NCBI GenBank assembly: GCA_937991535.1
Contig: CALKHN010000114.1
Span: 1-31,262 of the forward strand
Source: an uncultured Sphingobacteriales bacterium
GTDB taxonomy: Bacteria > Bacteroidota > Bacteroidia > Chitinophagales > Chitinophagaceae
Reading direction: 5' to 3'
Length of the DNA: 31,262 nucleotides
Positions 16,687-23,952 of this stretch are shown piece by piece. A model generated the notes under the pieces. It made no database searches. It was given only the letters and a program-made list of their open reading frames with translations, and was not told where the DNA came from. Each line of letters starts with the position of its first letter. The first letter of the stretch is position 1. The translations under genes and the position numbers were made by a program.

Positions 16687-17517
16687 TTAATATGTTAAAG
16701 GATCGTTGGGAGCCGTTGCTCTTGCTTTCGAATAATCCAGTGGTTGGTTATTTCCTATAACCCATATTATACCACCCATAATATGTTTTTGAAATTCTGC
16801 TGTTGCATAGGTGGCGCTGTCGTGCCCCAGCGAAGTATACCATTGTCTTCCACCGTCAAATTCGTGGCACCATACCGAAGGAGAAGATGTACCGCCATAA
16901 TAGGTTGGCTTGTCTTTATCATCTAACGGCGCAAGGTCATGTACTATCAATACCCGGATATCGGGATTGTATTCTTTAAAAAAGTAGCACTCGTCATTTC
17001 TCTCCCATATTCTGGGTAAAAAGGAGGTAGAAGGATGATCTGCATCAATGATGATCTCTTTAAAAGGCTGGTGCTTTGCATGCCGCAAAAATGAAGCGCC
17101 AATCAATCTTTTAAACCATGGCCACTGCCTTTCCGTACCGGTTGCAGAGTGAATACCCACGAATCCGCCGCCTGCCTGCACATAGCGCATGAAAGCTACT
17201 TTTTGCTCATCGGTATCAAAGCCCTCATTGTTGGTATTGTTGAATATAACCAGGTTATACCTCTTAAGGTTATTTTCGGTAAAATCCGCCGGATCTTCCG
17301 ATGCGGTTACTGAAAAGCCATACTGGGCGCCCAACTGCTGAATAGCGGCCACACCCGCCGCCCTGTTCTCGTGCACATATCCTTTTCCGTTTTTAATGTA
17401 TACCAGCACATTCACTTTCTTCCAGTTCACTTTGGCTTTATCCTTTGATTTATTCTGGGCTACAGCAAATAAAGCCAGGCAGATGCATGCAATTAATAAT
17501 AAGCTTTTTTTAGTCAT
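16687..17517 (-). CDS. Secreted ThuA-like protein
   Basis: 276 residues from ATG 17517, chosen over a TTG five codons upstream because it puts the signal peptide (MTKKSLLLIACICLALFAVA, then QNKSK) at the N-terminus. The mature part is a ThuA-like domain with a class I glutamine-amidotransferase-type fold: VLVYIKNGKGYVHENRAAG, YNLVIFNNTNNEGF, GGGFVGIHSATGTERQWPWF, HPSTSFLPRIWERNDECYFF, and PVWCHEF-like and GRQWYTSLGHDSATY segments near the end. ThuA of rhizobia takes part in trehalose/sucrose use through 3-keto sugars together with the oxidoreductase ThuB; here it stands next to two Gfo/Idh proteins, the same association. The reaction of this protein is inferred only from that company. Confidence 0.9.
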   Translation of the reverse strand: MTKKSLLLIACICLALFAVAQNKSKDKAKVNWKKVNVLVYIKNGKGYVHENRAAGVAAIQQLGAQYGFSVTASEDPADFTENNLKRYNLVIFNNTNNEGFDTDEQKVAFMRYVQAGGGFVGIHSATGTERQWPWFKRLIGASFLRHAKHQPFKEIIIDADHPSTSFLPRIWERNDECYFFKEYNPDIRVLIVHDLAPLDDKDKPTYYGGTSSPSVWCHEFDGGRQWYTSLGHDSATYATAEFQKHIMGGIIWVIGNNQPLDYSKARATAPNDPLTY

Positions 17518-17534
17518 ATTTTTATATTTCAATT

Positions 17535-17622
17535 TACCTCACCCTCTTTCCCTCTCCACGCAGTGTAGAGGGACGGTGCTTTAGAATAATTTCAAACTGA
17601 TGGTTATACCACTTCCTCTTTA
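17535..17622 (+). repeat. Dispersed ~85 bp repeat, copy 2
   Basis: Begins CCTCACCCTCTTTCCCTCTC and shares CCACGCAGT, GACGGTGCT, GAATAATTTCA and a TTTAGAAT end with copy 1 at 15031-15117; its first 45 bp also match the reverse complement of 20782-20826. Confidence 0.8.
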
Positions 17623-17670
17623 GAATAATAGCCAGGCAATATGCAGCCTTCCCTCATTCTTAAATTCCAT

Positions 17671-17704
17671 GCGGTCTGCCGCTCCTGCGTCGCATACCGA
17701 CCGC
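17671..17704. repeat. REP-like stem element, copy 2
   Basis: Same family as 12634-12666: ends GCGGTC and GACCGC, with GCTCCT at the same inner position. Both copies are in the same orientation. Confidence 0.65.
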
Positions 17705-17746
17705 TATATATATCATTTTCAAATTCTCACATTATCCCTTTCTCAA

Positions 17747-17797
17747 AACCTGTGAGGACTGCTCAACGTCAACGCAGCGCCTCAGTCCTGACAGGTT
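17747..17797. repeat. Long hairpin element
   Basis: AACCTGTGAGGACTG at 17747-17761 pairs with CAGTCCTGACAGGTT at 17783-17797 with one mismatch, around a GC-richer loop with GTCAACGCAGCG. The form is that of a REP-like intergenic element. No T run follows, so it is not a standard terminator. Confidence 0.75.
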
Positions 17798-17827
17798 CCC
17801 TTCCTTCATTTTCAAATTTTCAAATTT

Positions 17828-17883
17828 CTCACATTTTCACATTTTCACATTTTCACATTTTCACATTTTCACATTCTCACATT
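17828..17883. repeat. Octamer tandem array overlapping a gene end
   Basis: Seven units of 8 bp in a row: CTCACATT, five times TTCACATT, then CTCACATT. The stop codon of the DUF6807 gene (TCA on this strand, 17869-17871) lies inside the array, so the last codons of that gene are repeat-encoded. The period is not a multiple of three, so a change in unit number on the gene side would alter the C-terminus. Confidence 0.9.
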
Positions 17884-19125
17884 CTCCACCTTCACTTCCG
17901 GAGGATGCGCGAAACTTTTCCATACTTCTTCCGCCTGCGGGGGTGTTATTGTTCCATCATAAATAAGCATCCTGTATTTTAGAACGTAATTCTTTTGAGG
18001 TTCCAGCGTCCAGTCTTTATTTCTGGTGGGGCTGAAACTAAAAAATACATCGCCTCTTTTATTGGCGTCTGCCGGCCAAACCCGCATCGGTTCCGGGAAA
18101 TTATAATTGGAAGGGAAACTCATGAATAAAATGCCGCCATGTCCTTTCGCCAGGTCTCCGTCAATCATGCACCAGCGGGCAGTGGAGGCATCCGCTTCTT
18201 TACGTGCTTTACCTTCCGATGTAAGCACTTTGCTGTTGGCGTTATTCCATTCTTCCGTAGCCCTGAAGCCAAAGCCGCCATAGCGGTATTCTTTAAGCTT
18301 TACCGGGCTGTTGGTGGCACAATTCAGGGAAGAGGTGAAATCACACAGCCACATATTTTCTCCCGCATTGTACACTTTAATATCCCAAACTTCATTCATC
18401 GCTGTTTTTTCCATTCCGGCTGCGGGTATATTAAAAGCCACATGTTGCTGCAGGGCTTTAAAGCCGGCATATACATCGCCACTGTATTTTGAAATGAAGT
18501 TACTGAAACGAACCGTACCTTTTTTATCGCCGATATTCCAGAAATCTACTTCTTTGTTTTCAAAAAGCACATGCGTCCAGGGGTTCCATAAGCCCATGTG
18601 ATGATAATGGTCCGGAGGATTGATCCTTGTAAGTACGTTTCCCGAAGGCGTCCATAAGGGATGGATAAACCCGCTGCGTTTAAAAACGGTATCAACGCCG
18701 GCGGGAGGATAATGCGTGGCAAAATTGTATTGCAATACATTTTTACCGTTTTCTGTAATCAATACAGTTCCGTCGTTTATAGTTAATTGTAAAGCTGCGG
18801 TTGCGGAGGCAGAAGCAGAATTGATTTTGACCAGTTCAAACACTCTTTTTGAAGAGCTTTTCTTATTGTTCACCATCCACCACAGGTAGCGATGATAACC
18901 CGTTTCAATTTGGAAGGGTACGGTTGTGTTTTTTTTGCCGGTTATTTCACGAAGAGATAGCAGAGAATCCGGAACACTTGTTATGGCATCAAGATTAATA
19001 TATACAGGCGCACTAATGCTGTTGTTAACAGCAGCAAGCGTTAGTTTGGCAATAACCTGGGCATTGGTTGCAGGGCAGCACCATAGCATCAGCACCGCTA
19101 TAGTGGTTAGTAATTTTATTTTCAT
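17869..19125 (-). CDS. Secreted DUF6807 (PmoA-like) protein
   Basis: 418 residues from ATG 19125 (MKIKLLTTIAVLMLWCCPATNA signal peptide, then QVIAK); the longer reading to 19275 adds 50 residues with no sign of being coded. The mature part matches the family annotated 'PmoA-like' (PF14100/DUF6807): FIHPLWTPSGNVLTRINPPD, then HYHHMGLWNPWTHV with its His cluster, KEYRYGGFGFRATEEW, and WCMIDGDLAKGHGGILFMSF. Despite the name the family is not methane monooxygenase; it occurs in Bacteroidota and Planctomycetota sugar loci beside Gfo/Idh and ThuA proteins, with no reaction that I can state. It is first in the minus-strand run and divergent from lacI. Its last residues (ENVRM) come from the octamer array. 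Confidence 0.85.
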   Translation of the reverse strand: MKIKLLTTIAVLMLWCCPATNAQVIAKLTLAAVNNSISAPVYINLDAITSVPDSLLSLREITGKKNTTVPFQIETGYHRYLWWMVNNKKSSSKRVFELVKINSASASATAALQLTINDGTVLITENGKNVLQYNFATHYPPAGVDTVFKRSGFIHPLWTPSGNVLTRINPPDHYHHMGLWNPWTHVLFENKEVDFWNIGDKKGTVRFSNFISKYSGDVYAGFKALQQHVAFNIPAAGMEKTAMNEVWDIKVYNAGENMWLCDFTSSLNCATNSPVKLKEYRYGGFGFRATEEWNNANSKVLTSEGKARKEADASTARWCMIDGDLAKGHGGILFMSFPSNYNFPEPMRVWPADANKRGDVFFSFSPTRNKDWTLEPQKNYVLKYRMLIYDGTITPPQAEEVWKSFAHPPEVKVENVRM

Positions 19126-19261
19126 ATTTAAATCAAAAAGCAATCGCGGCAAAATCAATAAACCTTTTTTAAATTCTGTTGACGTAAAAATAGGGAGATA
19201 CGCGGTGCTTTCCAATAGTGGAAATGAACCGCACGCCTGGTCATTTTCTGCACTCGTTCCC

Positions 19262-19274
19262 GGCAACGTTTGCA
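19262..19274. promoter_or_regulatory. Candidate LacI-type operator between DUF6807 gene and lacI
   Basis: GGCAACGTTTGCA is a near-palindrome around CG with arms GCAA and TTTGC, one base short of GCAAACGTTTGC. It lies about 137 bp before the DUF6807 start and 106 bp before the lacI start, in the divergent spacer where an autoregulated operator is expected. It shares the CAA(A)CGTTTG core with the perfect palindrome at 21642-21653. Confidence 0.45.
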
Positions 19275-19379
19275 TTATATGTATTTCAGTTAAAGCTCTA
19301 ATAATTTAGAAAAGATTTATTCCTGCCGGTAAATAGGTAAATATGTTTATGAATGCTAAAGGGATTATATCTTTATGGT

Positions 19380-20411
19380 ATGCAAACGCCACAGCCGGTA
19401 ACCATAAAAGATATTGCGCGTAAACTGGGTATTTCTGCGTCTACGGTTTCCCGTGCGTTAAGGGGAAGCACGGAAATAAATGATGATACGCGTAAACTGG
19501 TACAGGATCTGGCCAATGAATTGAAATACACACCTAACCCGATTGCGCTTTCGTTAAAAGAAAAAAAAAGCAAAGTAATAGGTGTAATCGTTCCTGAGAT
19601 AGCCAATTATTTTTGTTCGGCCGTAATTGCCGGTATTGAAGATATAGCCTATAACCTGGGCTATCACGTGGTGATCTTTCAAAGTCATGAAAAATATGAA
19701 AGAGAAGTAACCAATATTAACCTGCTGGCATCGCGCAGGATAGACGGACTGATCATTTCTGTTTCTAATGAAACTAAAAAAGGCGCTCACTTAGCGGAGC
19801 TCATTGATAAAGGTGTTCCGGTGGTAATGTTCGACAGGATATGCGATGAAATTGATACGCCCCGTGTGGTTACCGATGATGCGGGTGGAGCCTATGACGC
19901 TACCTGTCATTTGCTGGAACAGGGATACCGCCGTATAGCCCATGTTACCATGGCTCCTTACTTATCGGTTACAAAGAACAGAATGAAAGGGTATACAGAA
20001 GCATTAAAAAGATATAAGATCCCGGTTCAGAAAAAATGGATTGTTCACTGTGATTTTGGTTTTGCCAATATCAAGAAAGCTTTGGTTAAATTATTAAAAA
20101 CCACGCCAAAGCCAAACGCTATATTGGCCACCAGCGAAAGAATAGCGATAGATTGTTTTGAGGTATTGAAAGAAATGAAATTGCGCATACCTGAGGATAT
20201 AGCCCTTGTAGGTTTTTTCGACAATCCCGTCTGCCGTTTTATTGACCCTTCTTTAACAGCGATACACCAGCCTACATTTGATATTGGGCAATCGGCCGCC
20301 AGGTTACTGATAACTATGATTGAGAACAACACCCTTCATCATCAATACAAAACCATTGAACTAAAAACCACAATGGAGTTAAGGGCTTCTTCAATGAGAA
20401 AGGGGATTTGA
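19380..20411 (+). CDS. LacI-family transcriptional regulator
   Basis: 343 residues from ATG 19380 (MQTPQPVTIKDIARKLGI); the ATG at 19353 would add nine residues before the standard opening. The N-terminal helix-turn-helix spans about 7-29 (VTIKDIARKLGISASTVSRA), with the hinge helix at NPIALSLKEKKS. The rest is a periplasmic-binding-protein-like ligand domain: VIGVIVPEIANYFCSAVIAG, RRIDGLIISVS, PNAILATSERIAID, EDIALVGFFDNPVCRF. It stands divergent to the gene run that it probably controls, binding a sugar or sugar acid. The stop codon is the first of three GATTTGA heptamers (20405-20425). Confidence 0.93.
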   Translation: MQTPQPVTIKDIARKLGISASTVSRALRGSTEINDDTRKLVQDLANELKYTPNPIALSLKEKKSKVIGVIVPEIANYFCSAVIAGIEDIAYNLGYHVVIFQSHEKYEREVTNINLLASRRIDGLIISVSNETKKGAHLAELIDKGVPVVMFDRICDEIDTPRVVTDDAGGAYDATCHLLEQGYRRIAHVTMAPYLSVTKNRMKGYTEALKRYKIPVQKKWIVHCDFGFANIKKALVKLLKTTPKPNAILATSERIAIDCFEVLKEMKLRIPEDIALVGFFDNPVCRFIDPSLTAIHQPTFDIGQSAARLLITMIENNTLHHQYKTIELKTTMELRASSMRKGI

Positions 20412-20425
20412 GATTTGAGATTTGA
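20405..20425. repeat. Heptamer tandem repeat at the lacI stop codon
   Basis: Three perfect GATTTGA units. The lacI stop TGA (20409-20411) is part of the first. Just beyond lies TCCGCC-AC-GGCGGA, a small perfect palindrome. Confidence 0.9.
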
Positions 20426-20823
20426 TATCCGCCACGGCGGACAGGTTTAAAATTTGAGATGAAGCAGGTCTCGGGTTACAAGTTGCAGGGTAGAGAGGAT
20501 GTTCGTTTCAGTCTGAGCTTATCGTTTTATTATTCGTGGTTTATCGTTTGTGGTTTATGGCTGTATAACCGGCTTCGGATTTCGGAATTTGAGTTTATGA
20601 TTTTTAGTTTTTTGTTTATCGTTGTATTCCTTCGAATTTAGAAATTACGGCTTCGGATTTGTTTCACGTCACAACCGAACGGGCAGGCAAAGGGCAAGGA
20701 GGTGGAACGGACGCCAAGGGCATTTCACACTTTTATTCAATAGCTGAAATGGAAGCACCTGTGCTTAGCTTTGCCATTGAGCACCGTCCCTCGCCACTCC
20801 GTGGAGAGGGAAAGAGGGTGAGG
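20412..20823. other. Repeat-filled spacer after lacI
   Basis: No gene in 412 bp. It holds the rest of the heptamer repeat, the second copy of the long inverted repeat (20461-20665), about 115 bp with no recognised content, and copy 3 of the 85 bp repeat in reverse at its right edge. lacI and the secreted-protein gene converge here; no classic terminator is seen. Confidence 0.7.
20461..20665 (-). repeat. Long inverted repeat, copy 2
   Basis: The reverse complement of 12366-12560 with scattered changes; see that entry for shared blocks. ORFs here are translations of the repeat and are not genes. Confidence 0.85.
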
Positions 20824-20826
20824 CTA
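20782..20826 (-). repeat. Dispersed repeat, copy 3 (partial, inverted)
   Basis: On the minus strand it reads CCTCACCCTCTTTCCCTCTC, CCACG, GAGGGACGGTGCT, as at 17535-17580. It starts immediately after, and partly overlaps, the stop codon of the secreted-protein gene at 20824-20826. Confidence 0.8.
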
Positions 20827-21564
20827 CTTCATCCTCGACCATACTTCATATATCGGCTCCCCGCGGGAACTTAGTCCGGAGTGGATCCAGTTGCCATTCT
20901 CAATTTTCCCGTCAAAACTCAGGGAAGCGCCTACCCTGGAGCTGTCGCGCGAAAAAAAATCAATATGTTCGGTGTATTTTCCGTTGGCAAACGTATATGT
21001 TCCGCCGCCTGTTCCCGAAAATTCGCCTGTTTCAATATTAATGGCCGCCCATTGAAAACGCGTTCCCGTTAAAAGTTTGAGGGTTCTTCTGGCACGCAGC
21101 GGCAGATCCCCCATTTTACCATCTTGTTTCCGCTGTGTAATACGCCAGTTGCCGGCCAAATTACTTTTCCCATCATCCGTTCTCTGCCAATCTGTTTTGG
21201 CTCCGCTTATATTACTGGTAAGTATATTGTTGTCAATGGAAAAATCATATTCCATTGTTTTGCCCACCTGGGTTTTGTCGTTGCTGTTAAATTCTACCTT
21301 AAGGCTAATTTTATCGCCCGCGGCGGTAAGAGGTCCGCCAAAACTGTGAATGAATTTTTTATTGGTTTTGTCGTATTTTGTAAGCATACAATAGCCATCT
21401 GCTACAATAAGGCTCTGCTCAATACTACCTTCGGCGTTGTGCCATGCACCCTTCAGCATTGCGGGATCAGCGTACCTGTTCGAAAAACCTTTTGGTATGG
21501 TGAAGCCTGCAAGTAAAAACAATACAATAGCGGCTTGGGTAACATATTTTGGCAGGTATTTCAT
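20824..21564 (-). CDS. Conserved secreted protein of unknown function
   Basis: 246 residues from ATG 21564 (MKYLPKYVTQAAIVLFLLAG signal, cut around PKGFS); the longer reading to 21657 adds 31 residues that run over the candidate operator and are unlikely. The mature protein appears to hold two beta-rich halves, each with a lipocalin-like opening: LKGAWHNAEGSIEQSLIVAD and NLAGNWRITQRKQDGKMGDLP. The second half continues TRFQWAAINIETGEFSGTGG and ends PIYEVWSRMK. Bacteroidota relatives are usually labelled 'membrane or secreted protein'. It is divergent from the deaminase fusion with a perfect LacI-type palindrome between them. The function is not known to me. Confidence 0.8.
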   Translation of the reverse strand: MKYLPKYVTQAAIVLFLLAGFTIPKGFSNRYADPAMLKGAWHNAEGSIEQSLIVADGYCMLTKYDKTNKKFIHSFGGPLTAAGDKISLKVEFNSNDKTQVGKTMEYDFSIDNNILTSNISGAKTDWQRTDDGKSNLAGNWRITQRKQDGKMGDLPLRARRTLKLLTGTRFQWAAINIETGEFSGTGGGTYTFANGKYTEHIDFFSRDSSRVGASLSFDGKIENGNWIHSGLSSRGEPIYEVWSRMK

Positions 21565-21641
21565 ATAAAAATGTGTTAAGTGTACAGGTTCATTTTCTAC
21601 AGGGATTTTATGACAGGGCGGTACTATAAAGATAGCCATCC

Positions 21642-21653
21642 ACAAACGTTTGT
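21642..21653. promoter_or_regulatory. Candidate LacI-type operator, perfect palindrome
   Basis: ACAAACGTTTGT is a perfect 12-bp palindrome with the central CG typical of LacI-family operators. It is 78 bp before the secreted-protein start and 108 bp before the deaminase start, so one bound regulator could control both directions. It resembles 19262-19274 near lacI. Confidence 0.6.
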
Positions 21654-21760
21654 CCAAAATTTTGGCTCACATAAAATGAATGCATTTTTACTCCTATCTT
21701 GCAGCTTCCTCCCTATGAACAATTATTTAAATAACTAAAATATCTAAATTCCAACTGATC

Positions 21761-23668
21761 ATGAGTATGGTTGATTCTTTTGAGAAAATTTCCTGCAGGA
21801 TATTTCCCGATTTTAAAGCAGGATCCCGTTTCGCGGCGCAGGAAATCGCTAATCTCATTAAAGAGCGGCAATCGCAGGGCAAACCCTGTGTTTTGGGACT
21901 GGCAACTGGCTCTACTCCAAAAACCCTGTATGCCGAACTGATCCGGCTGCATAGAGAAGAAGGTTTAAGTTTTAAAAATGTAGTTGCTTTTAATTTAGAT
22001 GAGTATTATCCGATTGATAAGAATGCATTGCAGAGTTACCAGCGCTTCATGAAAGTTAATCTTTTTGATCATATTGATATAGACCAGGCCAACTGCCATA
22101 TACCCAGTGGGGAATGGCCAAAAGAAAAAGTAAAAGAACTTTGCGCGGGGTATGAGCAAATGATTGAAGATGCCGGGGGTATTGACCTGCAGGTACTGGG
22201 TATTGGGGTAAACGGACATATTGGTTTTAATGAGCCCGGATCAAGTGTATATTCGAAAACGAGGCTGGTTACACTTGAGAATTCTACACGTCAGGCCAAC
22301 TCGTACGAATTTGTTAATATTTCACAGGTGCCCCGTTTGGCCATAACGGCCGGAATAAGCACCATTATGAAAGCAAAGAAAATATTGCTGTTGGCCTGGG
22401 GGCAGTTTAAAGCCCCGGTGGTTAAAGCCTCTGCGGAAGATAATGTCACGGAATCCATTCCGGCTTCCTTATTGCAGAATCACGACAATTGCACTTTTAT
22501 ACTGGACGAACTGGCGGCTTCGGAACTTACCCGCATTAAATCGCCGTGGCTTACCGGCGATTGCGAGTGGACACCGAAGCTCATCCGCAGAGCGGTAATT
22601 AATGCGGCCATTAAATTGAACAAGCCGGTACTGAGTTTAACCAACAGCGATTATACCGATAACGGGTTAGGCGATCTGCTGGTGGAAAAAGGCGACGTAT
22701 ACGAAATTAACCTGCAGGTGTTTTATATGCTGCGCGACAGCATTACCGGTTGGCCCGGCGGCAAACCCAATTCAGATATCCCCCAGCATCCGGAAAGGTC
22801 AACACCTTATCCTAAAAAGGTGGTTATATTTTCCCCGCACCCCGATGATGATATCATTTCCATGGGAGGAACTTTCCAGCGTCTCCACGACCAGGGACAT
22901 GAAGTGCACGTGGCCTATCAAACCTCGGGCAATATTGCGGTTACCGATGAGTTTGTAACCCGGTTCCTGGACTTTGCGGTAGGATTTGAGGATATGTTTG
23001 GCATTGACAGTAAAAAATCGAAGGAAATATCAAAGCAGGCACGTGAATATTTTGCGCAGAAAAAATCCCGGCAGTCAGACACCGCGGAAATAAGGAATAT
23101 TAAAGGACTTATCCGCAGGTGTGAAGCCAAAGCAACCTGCCGGTATGTAGGAGTTGGAGATGAGCGGGCACATTTTCAGAACCTGCCCTTTTATGAAACA
23201 GGTACTATTGAAAAGAAGCCGATGGGTGAAAAGGATGTGGAACTAACCATGAAACTGCTGCGTGAGTTAAAACCACAGCAGGTATATTGCGCCGGCGACC
23301 TGGCCGACCCGCATGGTACACATAAAGTATGCCTTGAAATTGTTTTTGAATCGCTCAAAAGAATTAAAGCGGAGGGAGATGAATGGGTGAAGGATTGCTG
23401 GGTGTGGCTCTACAAAGGTGCATGGCAGGAGTGGGATATTACTGAAATAGAAATGGCTATACCCATGAGCCCCGAACAGGTGCTTAAAAAACGTTTCGGC
23501 ATTTTCATACACCAGTCGCAAAAAGATTCGGTTCCCTTCCAGGGTACCGATGCCCGTGAGTTTTGGCAACGGGCGGAAGAACGCAACGCCAATACCGCCG
23601 ATTTGTACGCCCAACTGGGGCTTATTAAATACGCTGCAATGGAAGCATTTGTGAGATGGCACTATTGA
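21761..23668 (+). CDS. nagB: Glucosamine-6-phosphate deaminase fused to PIG-L/LmbE-type deacetylase domain
   Basis: 635 residues, two domains. Residues 10-270 are a NagB-type deaminase (glucosamine-6-phosphate to fructose-6-phosphate and ammonia): GLATGSTP at 46-53 (phosphate site), FNLDEYYP at 77-84, and LGIGVNGHIGFNEPGS at 146-161 with the catalytic-area His153. Residues 350-635 are a PIG-L/LmbE-like domain with the zinc motif SPHPDDD at 358-364 and DPHGTH at 516-521, related to GlcNAc deacetylases including BshB. Single-domain NagB is about 260 residues; this long form is common in Bacteroidota. The fusion suggests deacetylation and deamination in one polypeptide, but the C-terminal substrate is unproven. 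No signal peptide, so cytoplasmic. It stands alone, with a LacI-type palindrome upstream. Confidence 0.92.
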   Translation: MSMVDSFEKISCRIFPDFKAGSRFAAQEIANLIKERQSQGKPCVLGLATGSTPKTLYAELIRLHREEGLSFKNVVAFNLDEYYPIDKNALQSYQRFMKVNLFDHIDIDQANCHIPSGEWPKEKVKELCAGYEQMIEDAGGIDLQVLGIGVNGHIGFNEPGSSVYSKTRLVTLENSTRQANSYEFVNISQVPRLAITAGISTIMKAKKILLLAWGQFKAPVVKASAEDNVTESIPASLLQNHDNCTFILDELAASELTRIKSPWLTGDCEWTPKLIRRAVINAAIKLNKPVLSLTNSDYTDNGLGDLLVEKGDVYEINLQVFYMLRDSITGWPGGKPNSDIPQHPERSTPYPKKVVIFSPHPDDDIISMGGTFQRLHDQGHEVHVAYQTSGNIAVTDEFVTRFLDFAVGFEDMFGIDSKKSKEISKQAREYFAQKKSRQSDTAEIRNIKGLIRRCEAKATCRYVGVGDERAHFQNLPFYETGTIEKKPMGEKDVELTMKLLRELKPQQVYCAGDLADPHGTHKVCLEIVFESLKRIKAEGDEWVKDCWVWLYKGAWQEWDITEIEMAIPMSPEQVLKKRFGIFIHQSQKDSVPFQGTDAREFWQRAEERNANTADLYAQLGLIKYAAMEAFVRWHY

Positions 23669-23762
23669 GAGAGGAAGGGAGGAGAGAAGTGAGAGGTGAG
23701 AAGTGAGAAGTGAAAGGAAATGTGGAAATGAGACATTGAATGGTGCGCACCTGATAGCCGAA
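23669..23762. repeat. Degenerate GAGAAGTGA repeat after the deaminase gene
   Basis: Starting right at the stop codon the sequence is a G/A-rich run of GAGAGG, GAGAAGTGA and GAAGTGA units to about 23725, then a stretch of the GCTGATAGCCGAAAGC type seen also at 12660-12722. No gene; probably a simple-sequence spacer repeat. Confidence 0.65.
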
Positions 23763-23792
23763 AGCCGGCTGCCGATCGCTCCGATTTATTCT

Positions 23793-23824
23793 TTTGGCAT
23801 TTTTAGGTTGCCGCCTTATCTTTG
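23793..23824 (+). promoter_or_regulatory. Bacteroidota-type promoter of tRNA-Arg
   Basis: TTTG at 23793-23796 and TATCTTTG at 23817-23824 are 20 bp apart, matching the -33 TTTG and -7 TAnnTTTG boxes of the primary sigma factor in Bacteroidota. The tRNA begins 18 bp after the second box. Confidence 0.8.
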
Positions 23825-23842
23825 CCGCCCGAATACGGAAAA

Positions 23843-23916
23843 GGCCCCGTAGCTCAACTGAATAGAGTATCTGACTACGGATCAGAAGGTTTCAGGTTTG
23901 AATCCTGACGGGGTCA
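23843..23916 (+). tRNA. tRNA-Arg (anticodon ACG)
   Basis: The cloverleaf is complete. Acceptor GGCCCCG (23843-23849) pairs with CGGGGTC (23909-23915) with one G-U pair. The anticodon stem TCTGA/TCAGA encloses CTACGGA (anticodon ACG), and the T stem TCAGG/CCTGA encloses TTTGAAT. CCA is not encoded. A promoter lies upstream and a terminator right after. Confidence 0.95.
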
Positions 23917-23924
23917 CAAAAAAA

Positions 23925-23950
23925 GTCTCAACAAAAGTTGAGGCTTTTTT
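23925..23950 (+). terminator. Rho-independent terminator of tRNA-Arg
   Basis: GTCTCAAC (23925-23932), loop AAAA, GTTGAGGC (23937-23944), then six T. It starts 9 bp after the tRNA. A group IIC intron fragment begins directly after the T run. Confidence 0.9.
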
Positions 23951-23952
23951 GT

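Larger units (their letters stand above)
17518..17868. other. Repeat-filled spacer between thuA-like and DUF6807 genes
   Basis: No gene in 351 bp. In order: copy 2 of the 85 bp repeat (17535-17622), a REP-like stem (17671-17704), a second larger hairpin element (17747-17797), and most of an octamer tandem array (from 17828). The flanking genes point the same way, so a joint transcript would carry all these structures in the middle of the operon. Confidence 0.8.

Noticed and set aside
17828..17883. Possible CRISPR array
   Set aside because: The repeat is 8 bp with no spacers and no cas genes; it is a simple tandem repeat.
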